The translations under genes and the position numbers were made by a program. The notes beneath the pieces were generated by a model that saw only the letters and a list, made by a program, of their open reading frames with translations, had not been told where the DNA came from and did not search any database. 48,245 nt of DNA from Symbiodinium natans (taxonomy: Eukaryota > Sar > Dinophyceae > Suessiales > Symbiodiniaceae), in contig CAJNDS010000134.1 of assembly GCA_905221605.1 (NCBI GenBank), positions 170,001-218,245 of the forward strand, written 5' to 3'. This document shows, in pieces, positions 27,621-37,373 of this stretch; position 1 is the stretch's first letter; the number at the start of each line of letters is the position of its first letter.

Positions 27621-27854
27621 TATGCCTTGAGGTTTAGGCCGACTTGTGGCTTTGGGGGTTGTGTTTGAGGAGGTTTTGGGATGAGGCTTATTTAGGGGTT
27701 CTCGTGGTATTTGTTTGCAGATCGCTTTTTTAGAGCTTCGGGTTTTTAGAGGCTCCTTAGGTCTCAAGGTTCGTATAACTTCAAGAAAATACCCGGGAGG
27801 GTTGGAGGGGTGGAGTTGGGTTTTCCGCATAAGCAGGCCACGTACAGGGGCCTC

Positions 27855-27950
27855 CATGTAAGGGACTTCCCCCGCAAAGGGGCCTCCCCGCAAAGGGGCC
27901 TCCAAAAGGCCTCCTCCTCCCTGCAAGGGCCTCCCTGTGAAAGGGCTTCT
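27855..27950. repeat. GGGGCCTCC minisatellite
   Basis: Short GC-rich degenerate units (GCAAAGGGGCCTCC). Confidence 0.7.
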
Positions 27951-27965
27951 CTCTTGCATCTGCGG

Positions 27966-28110
27966 CACTTGGAGGTGCATGCTACTTAGTAACTAGTTAT
28001 AACTGTACTTATCACCCACTTATAAGCCCCTTAAGTACCCTAATATGGTTATAAGTACAGTTATAAGTACAGTTATAAATAATTAGGTACTAAGTACCAT
28101 GAACCTCCAG
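27966..28110. mobile_element. MITE, TACTTGGAGGTTCA family
   Basis: Close copy of 9783-9926, with interior TATAACTGTACTTAT and CCCCTTAAGTACCCTAATA. Confidence 0.85.
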
Positions 28111-28214
28111 GCAGACCATGCTCGGCCCAGCCCACAAGACACGCCCTTGCGCTTGCGGCGTGCGCGGAGCATGTGACAAGTGGCGAAAACGCAGATGCAA
28201 CACGCCCCCCCCAA

Positions 28215-28345
28215 CACTAAACCCTAAACCCTAAACCCTAAACCCTAAACCCTAAACCCTAAACCCTAAACCCTAAACCCTAAACCCTAAACCCTAAACC
28301 CCTAACCCTAAACCCCAATCCCTGAACTCTGAACCCTAAACCTCT
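28215..28345 (-). repeat. (CCCTAAA)n array
   Basis: About 13 clean units, then variants. Confidence 0.95.
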
Positions 28346-28779
28346 GCTGCAGGAGCCAAGGAGTTGCCAGAGGACCTGTGGTTTCGGGTTTTCGGGTCTA
28401 GGGTTTAGGGTTGAGGGTTTAGGGCCAGTTTAGGGTTGAGGGTTTGGGGTGTTGCGGGTTTGGGATGCCCTAAACCCTCCCTGCCAAACCCTAAATGGGT
28501 AGTTCTCTGAATTAGGGTCCCTTTTGGGGGTCCTTTTTGTAAGGTGCCGTACTCTCCCACCCCACGCCATCCCTGCCGGCCGTGCTCTCTGCGCACTGAG
28601 CTGGGGCCCCGTGCCCCTAAGGTAGTTTTCAGGGCCCTTAAGCCGTCCCCCCTCCCCCCCTCCCCCGGCCCCATCACAATTAACTGAGTCCGGACTCCCT
28701 AAACACTAAACCCTAAACCCTAAACCCTAAACCCTAAACCCTAAACCCTAAACCCCCTCTACTGCACGAAAAAGCTCAG

Positions 28780-28883
28780 AGACCGAACCCGTCTTCCTTA
28801 GACCCGCACCGGGCCAAAGTGCAGCCGCCTACAGAGAGGAAGTGCCCCTGAACCCTGAATGCCAGCAGTCATTAGTGTCTACG
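28780..28883 (+). CDS. Exon-like island, possible upstream exon of the 29.5-36.2 kb gene
   Basis: Opens after AAAGCTCAG with two bases, then 34 codons (TEPVFLRPAPGQSAAAYREE onward), and ends at TCTACG/GTTTCTG in phase 0. That is the phase needed by the exon at 29531. A second frame is partly open, so linkage to the downstream model is tentative. Confidence 0.35.
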
Positions 28884-28970
28884 GTTTCTGCCCTAAACCC
28901 GAGGCCCAGCCCCTAAATGAAAACCCGAAACCGCAAACCCTCAGTCCTTTCATCCCGACTCGCCAACCCC

Positions 28971-29104
28971 TGTACTTCTAATTGTGCTTATAACCACCTT
29001 CGGGCACTTAAGGGGCTTACAAGTGGGTTATATGAAACCACCTTCGGGCACTTAAGGGGCTTGCAAGTGGGTTATATGAGTACAGGTATAGTTGGTTACT
29101 AGTA
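28971..29104. mobile_element. Diverged TACTTGGAGG-family MITE with internal duplication
   Basis: Two copies of an approximately 46-bp unit (CACCTTCGGGCACTTAAGGG ... GTGGGTTATATGA) inside arms resembling GTACTTCTAATTGTGCTTAT. Confidence 0.65.
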
Positions 29105-29260
29105 CCCCTAAACCCCAAACCCCAAACCCTAAACCCTAAACCCCAATCCCCAAACCCTAAACCCTAAACCCTAAACCCTAAACCCTAAACCCTAAACCCT
29201 AAACCCTAAACCCTAAACCCTAAACCCTAAACCCTAAACCCTAAACCCTAAACCCCGGCC
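29105..29260 (-). repeat. (CCCTAAA)n array
   Basis: About 20 units. Confidence 0.95.
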
Positions 29261-29339
29261 GGCCGCGCAGGGCGAGCGGAGCGCCGAAGGCGGCGGCCTT
29301 AGACAGCCAGGGCCCTCTTAGGGCTTTTGTTCATGAAGG

Positions 29340-29485
29340 TTTGGGGCTTTAGGGGGGTTTCGGGTTTAGGGGTTTAGGGTTTAGGGTTTAGGGTTCAGGG
29401 TTCAGGGTTTAGGGTTTAGGGTTTAGGGTTTAGGGTTTAGGGTTCAGGGTTCAGGGTTCAGGGTTCAGGGTTCAGGGTTCGCCCC
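29340..29485 (+). repeat. TTTAGGG array ending in (TTCAGGG)n
   Basis: Clean units then about six TTCAGGG units. Confidence 0.95.
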
Positions 29486-29530
29486 CGCCCCCCCCGGTCC
29501 CCCCCCATCCTCAACCCTGACACCCCGAAG

Positions 29531-32500
29531 CCCTACAAGCGGCTGCCGGAGTGGGGCTATGTTTCGGCACAGCTTTGCTTCACGAAGCCCTCCGGCCAGG
29601 AGCCAAGCAATGAGGTACAAGATGTCTTGGGCCCTCAAGAACCTAAACCCTAAACCCTAACCCTAAACCCTAAACCCTAAACCCTGAACCCTAAACCCTA
29701 AACCCTAAACTCTAAACCCTGAACCCTGAACCCTAAACCCTAAACCTTAAACCCTCAACCCTAAACCCTCAACCCTAGACCCTAAACCCTAAACCCTAAC
29801 CCTAACCCCTAAACTCCCCCAGACACAGCGGACGAACATCCCGGCGGCGGTGCGCGTCTTGTCGTCGGGCCACCCAGAAAGAGACTCCAGGGCGTTTAGG
29901 GTTTAGGGTTTGGGGTTTAGGGTTTAGGGTCTGGGGAGTTTAGGGAGTTTAGGGTTTAGGGGTTTAGGGTTCGGGGTTTAGAGTTTAGGGTTTTTGGGGT
30001 TTGTGTTTGGGAACTGGCAAATTCGGGGCTCAGGTTTTGCCGAACACCCCCTCGGGTATCGGAAAAGGGGACGGCTGGGGCTTGTTTGGAAGAAAGCTGA
30101 AACCCTACTAGATGACTCCACTTGACCTATAGACTTATGCCTTAAACCCTAAACCCTAAACCCTGAACCCTGAACCCTGAACCCTAAACCCTAAACCCTA
30201 AACCCTAAACCCTAAACCCTAAACCCTAAACCCTAAACCCCTAAACCCTAAACCCTAAACCCTAAACCCTAAACCTAAACCCTAAACCCTAAACCCAAAC
30301 CCTAACCCTAAACCCTAAACCCTAAACCCTAAACCCTAAACCCTAAACCCTAAACCCTAAACCCTAAACCCTAAACCCTAAACCCTAAACCCTAAACCCT
30401 AAACCCAAAACCCTAGCGCAAAACCAGACCGAGATCACTCCACAAGCGCTCCAGAAGAGCTCACCCAGCACAGGGTTCAGGGTTCAGGGTTTAGGGTTTA
30501 GGGTTTGGGGTTTAGGGTTTAGTGGTTAGGGTTTAGGGTTTAGGAGTTTAGGGGTTTAGGGGTTTAGGGGTTTAGGGGTTTAGGGGTTTAGGGGTTTAGG
30601 GGTTTAGGGGTTTAGGGGTTTAGGGGTTTAGGGGTTCAGGGTTCAGGACTTAGGGCAGGGTCTGGGTTTTCAGAGACCTTCCCTATTCTCCGTCGGCTCT
30701 GCTCAACCACGCTGGCCCGATGCCCGAAACCCCCCAAGCCCTGTAGACTCCCGGCCCGATCCAGCCTGCAGGGTCTAGGGTTTAGGGTTTAGGGTTTAGG
30801 GTTTAGGGTTTAGGGTTTAGGGTTAGGGTTTAGGGTTTAGGGCTTCAGGCTTTAGGGTTTACGGTTTAGGGTTGAGGTGAGTTTAGGGTTGAGGGTTCAG
30901 GGTTTAGGGTTTAAGGTTTCAGGCTGGTCGCAGCCCTCAACACCAAAGACCCCAAAAACCCTACTTGGAGGTTCACGGGTACTTATATCCCCAATTAAGT
31001 CCACTTAAAGAGAGGACTTGGGGGGCTTTATAAGTACAGTTCTCATTAAGGGGTAATAAGTACCCTGAACCTCCAAGTAGAGCCTGGGGGCACCCTGACA
31101 AGCTCCCAGGTCTTGCCCATGCAGCTCGTTGAGAAGGTGCAGAACGGCGCCTGTAGCTGGGGGAAATTTGGGGGTACCTTCTTGGGGGTCCTGTTTATAA
31201 GGGGATCATACTACTTGGGGGTCCAAAAAGGGGTCCCCTATTTCGCAAACCTCCAGATCGAGCTGGCTACCACCAAATCCTAAAAAACTTGTATTGTTGA
31301 GCGATTTAGACGATCTCTTTCATGGTTTATGTACCTCAACTCAGCTTCTGTGCCACTTGTCGTGTGGCCGTGTTGGGCTTGAATGCAACCGTCATCATCG
31401 CCATACTCACCACTGCCATCATGATCAATACCTCCACCCACTTTGCTGTCTTGGGCTTTGTAAACGCCAATTCCCCACGAGTACGAATCTGGGTACCAAT
31501 GTGGAAGCATACTCCCCATGCCCTGAACCCAAAAACCCCTACACCGCCCTAGGCCGCCCCAAGCCGCCCGAAACGCTGAATATTCCTAAGACCCTAAGAG
31601 CGTAAAAGCCACCCGGCAAAGAAGTCCTGTGTGGCCGCTCAAGAAGGTGGGTCTTTGCTTAGGGCAAGACGGCGAGCGCGCGAAGACGTGCGCCACTAAG
31701 TGCAGGCTTGTTCGGGATTCGGGTTCCTTTGTGTCGGGTCCCTAACCCTAAACCCTAAACTTGGCCCTAAACCCCAAACCGAAACCTCGAAAGTAACCGA
31801 AAAGAGGACCCCAATGATTGGGGTGGGATGGCTTTTGATTGGATCTTTTCTTGTGGCCTTTCATTATCGGGGCCTTGAGGGAGGGGGGGTTTCGCGGGGG
31901 GTATGTGTATCCGGCTTTATCTGATGGCTTTAGGGCATTTTGTCAAAGAAGGGAACCCTAAACCCTAAACCCTAAACCCTAAACCCTAAACCCTAAACCC
32001 TAAACCCTAAACCCTAAACCCTAAACCCTAAACCCTAAACCCTAAACCCTAAACCCTAAACCCTAAACCCTAAACCCTAAACCCTAAACCCTAAACCCTA
32101 AACCCTAAACCCTAAACCCTAAACCCTAGACCCTAGACCCTAGACCCTAAGCCCTAATACGGCCCACATCCAGAAGCCATCAGACCTCACTCGCGCAAAT
32201 CCTGGCATGAAGCTTTGCTTCAAGCATCGCGACGCCATGCCCTTAGGGCTTAGGGCTTAGGGTTTAGGGTTGAGGGTTGAGGGTTGAGGGTTTAGGGTTT
32301 AGGGTTTAGGGTTATTGGTTGCATGATGAAACGCCAGCAACTCTGTGAACCTGAGGCCCAAAACCTTGACTAGGCAGGCTCTTGGGACGATTCCATGCTT
32401 TCCCTTGTTGGGTTTAAGAGGGTTTAGGGTTTAGGGTTTAGAGTTTCGGGTTTAGGTAGGAGTATGGCCATCCCATGGGATGGAGTTTTTTTTAGTATGT

Positions 32501-35500
32501 TGAGGAATATGCTTTTCACGCGTTTTTGAAGGGCCATCCTAGTTCAGGGTTCAGGGTTCAGGGTTTAGGGTTTAGGGTTTAGGGCTTAGGGTTCAGGGTT
32601 TAGGGTTTAGGGTTTAGGGTCTAGGGTCTAGGGTCTAGGGTTTAGGGTTTAGGGTTTCCGAATGGCAACTATGAGAGGCTGAGGTCGGCGCTGTCGGTCT
32701 TCAAGGAGCATGCCCAGGCGGGCGCACAGGGGGAGCCCAAAAGTCCCAATGCCCTCAACCCCTCAACCCCTAAACCCTTCAACCCCTCAAACCCTAAACC
32801 CTAAACCCTAAACCCTAAGCCTAAACCCTAAACCCTAAACCCTAAACCCCAAAACCCTAAACCCCGAACCCCTAACCCAAAATCCTAAAACCTTACGGCT
32901 TTAGTGGTTGAGACCTTAGTGGGTTTCGTGGTGTAGGGAATGAGGGTGTCGGAAGCCTCATGGTTCAGGGGTGTGGGGTTTAGGGTGGCGGGACGCCCTG
33001 AGCCCACGGGTATGGCTGGAATTCGATTCTAACTTCGGATTAAAACCAATGAGCGTTTTCCCACGGATTAAAATCGATTTTCATCCATTTTTTGTCCTTG
33101 CAAGGAAAACGGATTAAAATCGATTGTAATCCGTTTTTTGGCGTCGTGCAACGCAAGGAGCCACGATGCACCCCGGTTGGCTCTGGCATGTCCATCGGCC
33201 TTTGGATTAATATCGATGTTAATCCGATTTCGCGAAAATATTCCTTGTCCTATATTCAAGGTATTCGTGTCCAAGGCCTCAAAGGTTTGAATGTTGATTT
33301 CCGGTTTCCTGTTGGTGTGGGTTTGGGTGGCCGAACCTGGGCTTGGACATGAGTCAGCCCCAGGCGTGGACGTGGACTGAAGGGAGATGGGGGATTTGGT
33401 TGGAGAACTTGGGGTTGGACTTGGCGTGTCCAAGCCCCGAAAAGTTTGAGTTTTGACGTCGTTCTTCCTGCGGTGTAGGTTTGGGTACGAACGTGGGCTT
33501 GGACTGAAGAAGCCCAGGCTGGGAGAAGGAACGCAAAAAGTCGACAATTGGAGGACTTGGGTTTGGACTTGGCGTGTGCGAGCCCCGATGTTTTTTTGCT
33601 TCTTTGTCTGGTGGTTTAAGCTTCGGGATTGAAAATCAACTGCCAATGCGAGAAGGCTTTCCACATCTGATGCCCTTGTCTCGGACCAATGACCGGATGC
33701 AATGACATGTATATTATGAGCTATATCTGTTGAAGCCCGCCCTCCCCTGAAGACGGCGCAGACATTACTGAGGACAGTGCAGACATGGCACAAAACTTGA
33801 CATGGGTATGGCTGGAATTCCATTTTAGCTTCAGATTAATATGCCAACTCCATTTTAACTTCGGATTAAGATGCCAACCAAGGTTGCTCTGGGACCCTAC
33901 CCCCCTGGACCACCCCTGTACAGAGCCTCCTCCAAAGGCCTCGAAGACCACAATCGGATTAGAGTTTAATCCGATTTTCATGCAGGGTTGGAGACGGATT
34001 AAAATCAATTTCAAGCCTTTCAGGAGAGGGTCGCAACAGCCGGATGAAAATCGACTTTAATCCCCTGAGCTAAGAGGCAGATTAACATCGTTTTTCATCC
34101 CGCTGGGAAGCGGCACGGATTAACATCAGTTCTACGCCGATGGAGGAAACAGCAGCTTAAAATCGATTCTAGACCGGTTTTGGCGGCGGCACGCTGACTT
34201 GAGGGTTGAAATCAATGTCAGTCCAGCCCAAAGTAATGATTAGTTTTGGCTGCATTGAAATCGATTTTAAGCCTAGATTCATTGCACTCGCCAGAACCGA
34301 TTTAAAGAGTTTGAGTTGGACGTCGGCGACGAGCAAATCCAAACGATTAACATTGATGTTAATCTGAAGATAGAATCGAATTCCAGCCAATCTCCTGAGC
34401 CCACCTCGCCGCAGTTTCCGGGGGCTTCAAGGCTTCAATAAATAGCCGAAGCCCCACACCCTCAACATCAAACACTACTCCCTCACCAGACCAACCCCCA
34501 TGCCCTCCTAGATCCTAAACCCTAAACCCGAAACCCCTAAACCCGAAACCCCTAAACCCTAAACCCTAAACCCTAAACCCTAAACCCTAAACCCTAAACC
34601 CTAAACCCTAAACCCTAAACCCTAAACCTAACCCTAAACCCTAAACCCTAAACCCTAAACCCTAAACCCTAAACCCTAAACCCTAAACCCTAAACCCTAA
34701 ACCCTAAACCCTAAACCCTAAACCCTAAACCCTAAACCCTAAACCCTAAACCCTAAACCCTAAACCCTAGACCCTAGACCCTAGACCCTAGACCCTAGAC
34801 CCTAGACCCTAAACCCTAAACCCTACACCCTAAACCCTAAACCCCTAAACCCTCTCCCCCTCCCCAGAGCTTGGCGGACCGCTGGCGGGCCCTGATCACA
34901 CGCTGCTGCACGGCGCTCCCTGGGATGCCACAGGAGGTCGCGGCGGGCTCAGGTGTGATTTGGTGAGGTCGGGTGTAGGGTTTAGGGTTTAGGGTTTAGG
35001 GTTTAGGGTTTAGGGTTTAGGGTTTAGGGTTTAGGGTTTAGGGTTTAGGGTTTAGGGTTTAGGGTTTAGGGTTTAGGGTCTAGGGTTTAGGGTTTATCAG
35101 GGTTTAGGGTTGAGGGTTTGGGGTCTAGGGTTTAGGGTTCGTGAGTTTCAGAGAAGGGTTGCGGAGCCCAATACACGTGATCTGGGAAGATACCGTCAAT
35201 GACATGTTTTCAAGGGACCCCTACAAGGGACCTTTAGTCTTACTCCCCTCATATAACCCCTATACCTTATATAGTCCTAAATAAACTCTAAGGTCCCTTG
35301 TAAGGGTCCCTCCTTTAGCCCCTTGATACATGATTTAAGGAATGCCCCTTGGGATGATGATTTGCGTGGTCTATTCCCTAAGAGGCGTTGGACTCTCCCT
35401 AAACCCTAACCCTAAACCCTTTTCCCTAAACCCTAAACCCTAAACCCTAAACCCCAAACCCCAAACCCCAAACCCCAAACCCCAAAACCCCAAAACCCCA

Positions 35501-36180
35501 AACCCCAAACCCCAAACCCCCAAAACCCAAACCCCAAAGCCCAAACCCCCAAAACCCCAAAACCCCCAAACCCCAAACCCCCAAACCCCAAACCCCAAAC
35601 CCTAAACCCTAAACCCTAAACCCTGAAAGCAACGTGGGTCGGGTGGGGTCCGAGCGCCTTGAATCGCGGCCGGAGAACTCAAGCCCTGAGCTTTTTAGGG
35701 TTTAGGGTTTAGGGTTTAGGGTTTAGGTCTGCGGGTTTAGGGTTTAGGTTTCCTTGGAGTCCTGCAACGAACCCCACAACCCTCAAAACAAGCTACGACT
35801 CTAAGCAAACCCTGCCTCAGAATCCGAAACCCCAAGCCCCTAAACCCTAAACCCTGAACCCCTCAACGCCTATACCCCAAGCCCCTAAACCCTAAACCCC
35901 AAAGCCCCCTAAACCCCAAGATTCCCAGACTCCCAGACCACCCTAAACCCTAAACCCTAAACCCTAAACCCTAAACCCTAAACCCTAAACCCTAAACCCT
36001 AAACCCTAAACCCTAAACCCTAAACCCTAAACCCTAAACCCTAAACCCTAAACCCTGAACCCTAAACCCTAAACCCTAAACCCTAAAGTGGAACCCAGCG
36101 ACTCCTTTGAGGTTTGGGCGATTGCGGAGCAGGCGCAGCAGATGGATGTCGAGGCTGGCGAGGCCGGCGACCGGCTTTGA
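29531..36180 (+). CDS. Eight-exon gene model with telomere-repeat introns
   Basis: Proposed exons: 29531-29614, 29823-29891, 30428-30474, 30674-30710, 31125-31152, 32653-32717, 34868-34952 and 36089-36180 (TGA 36178-36180). Phases agree at all seven junctions. Donors are GT at 29615, 30475, 31153 and 34953, and GC at 29892, 30711 and 32718. The best sites are GAG/GTACAAG, CAG/GTGTGA, CTCCCCCAG and CCCCTCCCCAG. Most introns are TTTAGGG and CCCTAAA repeat; one holds a Mutator-like element. The joined frame is about 169 codons. Segments such as WFPNGNYERLRSAL and SLADRWRALITRCC look helical; the acidic C-terminus includes EQAQQMDVEAGEAG. No domain is recognised, and the 5' end is missing or lies upstream (28780-28883 is a candidate). 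Weak points: GC donors were chosen partly for phase, some acceptors (TTTAG, TAAAG) are poor, and a few exons are under 50 bp. Confidence 0.5.
29615..29822 (+). other. Candidate intron made of CCCTAAA repeat
   Basis: Starts GTACAAGATG, ends CTAAACTCCCCCAG, and between them is almost entirely CCCTAAA-type repeat. Phase 0 on both sides. The cleanest example of a telomere-array intron here. Confidence 0.5.
30138..30425 (-). repeat. Long (CCCTAAA)n array
   Basis: About 38 units with occasional 6-mers. It lies in the proposed intron 29892-30427, whose left half is TTTAGGG (29895-30035). Confidence 0.95.
30472..30660 (+). repeat. TTTAGGG array with (TTTAGGGG)n block
   Basis: About 12 homogeneous TTTAGGGG octamers at 30543-30635. 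Confidence 0.95.
30775..30930 (+). repeat. TTTAGGG array
   Basis: Clean then degenerate units. Confidence 0.95.
30962..31079. mobile_element. MITE, TACTTGGAGGTTCA family
   Basis: Ends CTACTTGGAGGTTCACGGGT and CCCTGAACCTCCAAGTAG, 118 bp, closest to 24547-24674. Confidence 0.85.
31155..31235. repeat. Diverged dispersed repeat (GGGTACCTTCTTGGGGGTCC type)
   Basis: Shares the order GGTAnnTTCT, GGGTCCT, TTTnTAAGG, nTACT with segments at 22531-22585 and 28496-28556. Possibly another small element family. Confidence 0.45.
31322..31552 (+). CDS. Open frame with a hydrophobic segment, unrecognised
   Basis: Seventy-six codons with ATG at 31322. A hydrophobic stretch (GLNATVIIAILTTAIMI) could be a membrane helix. 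A second plus frame and a minus frame are also open here, and the region falls inside a proposed intron of the 29.5-36.2 kb model (31153-32652), so it may be chance or an unrelated embedded fragment. No homology recognised. Confidence 0.25.
   Translation: MVYVPQLSFCATCRVAVLGLNATVIIAILTTAIMINTSTHFAVLGFVNANSPRVRIWVPMWKHTPHALNPKTPTPP
31600..31954. other. Unique stretch, no supported gene
   Basis: Short CCCTAAA units at 31743-31760 only. A 74-codon plus frame (31700-31924) lacks recognisable features. Confidence 0.4.
31955..32155 (-). repeat. Long (CCCTAAA)n array ending in CCCTAGA
   Basis: About 25 clean units followed by CCCTAGA variants. Confidence 0.95.
32173..32242 (+). CDS. Weak exon-like island
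   Basis: Opens after CACATCCAG (KPSDLTRANPGMKLCFKHRD). Another frame is equally good. It is not needed by the 29.5-36.2 kb model. Confidence 0.2.
32540..32656 (+). repeat. TTTAGGG array abutting a candidate exon
   Basis: TTCAGGG, TTTAGGG and TCTAGGG units. The last TTTAG is the proposed 3' splice site for the exon at 32653. Confidence 0.9.
32755..32890 (-). repeat. CCCTAAA/CCCCTCAA block
   Basis: Variant-rich block to the right of candidate exon 32653-32717. Confidence 0.9.
32998..33007. repeat. 10-bp target-site duplication, left copy
   Basis: CTGAGCCCAC, identical to 34395-34404. Confidence 0.75.
33008..34394. mobile_element. Mutator-like non-autonomous element with palindromic array
   Basis: A 1387-bp element between 10-bp direct repeats CTGAGCCCAC. 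Its ends are inverted (TGGCTGGAATTCGATTCTA at 33013 and the inverse ending at 34389), starting GGG at one end and GAG at the other. From knowledge of the superfamily, 9-11-bp target duplications typify Mutator-like elements. Inside, about a dozen copies of a 22-bp near-palindrome of the form GGATTAAAATCGATTTTAATCC occur (33065, 33111, 33204, 33955, 33996, 34042, 34079, 34117, 34154, 34203, 34252, 34344). A partial second end-like copy is at 33808. Open frames inside (for example minus 33068-33823) show no transposase motif and are probably spurious. The superfamily is an inference from duplication length. Confidence 0.65.
34395..34404. repeat. 10-bp target-site duplication, right copy
   Basis: CTGAGCCCAC, matching 32998-33007. 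Confidence 0.75.
34510..34855 (-). repeat. Long (CCCTAAA)n array with CCCTAGA block
   Basis: About 47 units; six CCCTAGA units at 34766-34806. It runs into CCCTCTCCCCCTCCCCAG, the best acceptor-like site of the window. Confidence 0.95.
34976..35145 (+). repeat. (TTTAGGG)n array
   Basis: About 17 clean units then variants. Confidence 0.95.
35212..35313. mobile_element. MITE-like element, AAGGGACCC family
   Basis: Left AAGGGACCCCTACAAGGGAC, right GTCCCTTGTAAGGGTCCCT, 102 bp, with an AT-rich centre (CCTTATATAGTCC). Confidence 0.75.
35395..35630 (-). repeat. CCCTAAA array with CCCCAAA(A) core
   Basis: The middle part resembles the CCCCAAAA telomere type known from some ciliates; the ends are ordinary CCCTAAA. 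Confidence 0.95.
35940..36087 (-). repeat. (CCCTAAA)n array
   Basis: About 20 units ending directly at candidate exon 36089-36180. Confidence 0.95.
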
Positions 36181-36194
36181 TTGGGATTCGGGAC

Positions 36195-36325
36195 CTAGGG
36201 TTTAGGGTTTAGGGTTTAGGGTTTAGGGTTCAGGGCTTAGGGTTTAGGGTTTAGGTTTGGGGTTTAGGGTTTAGGGTTTAGGGTTTGGGGTTTAGGGTTT
36301 AGGGTTTAGGATTTGGGGTTTAGGC
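36195..36325 (+). repeat. TTTAGGG array
   Basis: TTTAGGG with TTTGGGG variants, after the candidate last exon. Confidence 0.95.
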
Positions 36326-36465
36326 CTTGGGGGGGGCAGGTGTCCTAAGCCTAAGCCCTAAACCCTGCACCCACAACCCTCGAATTTTCCTCTGCTGCGC
36401 GCAGCACAGGCCACCACCCTGAACCCTAAACTCCAAGCCCTCAGTCCCTAAAACCCTGAACCCTA

Positions 36466-37373
36466 AACCCTATAGCCCTACAACCCTATAACCCTATAAC
36501 CCTACAACCCTATAACCCTACAACCCTATAACCCTATAACCCTATAACCCTATAACCCTATAACCCTATAACCCTACAACCCTATAACCCTACAACCCTA
36601 TAACCCTATAACCCTATAACCGTATAGCCCTATAACCCTATAACCCTATAACCCTACAACCCTAGAACCCTATAACCCTACAACCCTATAACCCTACAAC
36701 CCTATAACCCTACAACCTTATAACCCTTTAACCCTACAACCCTAAAATCCTAAAACCCTAAAACCCTAAAACCCTAAAACCCGAAAACCCTAAAACCCTA
36801 AAAACCTAAAACCCGAAAACCCTAAAACCCGAAAACCCTAAAACCCTAAAACCCTATAACCCTCTAACCCTATAACCCTATAACCCTATAACCCTATAAA
36901 CCTATAACCCTATAACCCTGCAACCCTATGACCCTATAACCCCATAACCCTACCACCCTATAACCCTACAACCCTATAACCCTATAACCCTATAACCCTA
37001 TAACCCTATAACCCTATAACCCTATAACCCTCTAACCCTCTAACCCTCTAACCCTGTAAACCTATAACCCTATAACCCTATAACCCTATAACCCTATAAC
37101 CCTATAACCCTATAACCCTATAACCCTATAACCCTATAACCCTATAACCCTATAACCCTATAACCCTTTCACCCTATAACCCTATAACCCTATAACCCTA
37201 TAACCCTATAACCCTAACCCTCTGACCCTCTAACCCTATAACCCTATAAACCTATAGCCCTATAACGCTACAACCCTATAACCCTATAACCCCATAACCC
37301 TACAACCCTATAACCCTACAACCCTATAACCCTATAACCCTATAACCCTCTAACCCTCTAAGCCTATAACCTG
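36466..37373 (-). repeat. CCCTATAA satellite array
   Basis: About 110 octamers, mainly CCCTATAA with CCCTACAA, and a CCCTAAAA/CCCGAAAA patch at 36743-36850. It ends abruptly where retroelement-like GC-rich sequence starts. Confidence 0.95.

Larger units (their letters stand above)
34953..36088 (+). other. Candidate intron starting in TTTAGGG and ending in CCCTAAA
   Basis: A 1136-bp interval beginning GTGTGATTTGG (CAG/GTGTGA donor) and ending CCCTAAAG. It contains (TTTAGGG)n at 34976-35095, a MITE, CCCCAAA variants and (CCCTAAA)n at 35940-36085, so its two ends are complementary. Confidence 0.4.

Noticed and set aside
33068-33823. 251-codon minus-strand frame inside the Mutator-like element
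   Set aside because: No transposase or zinc-finger motif; it spans the palindromic motif array and overlaps other open frames.
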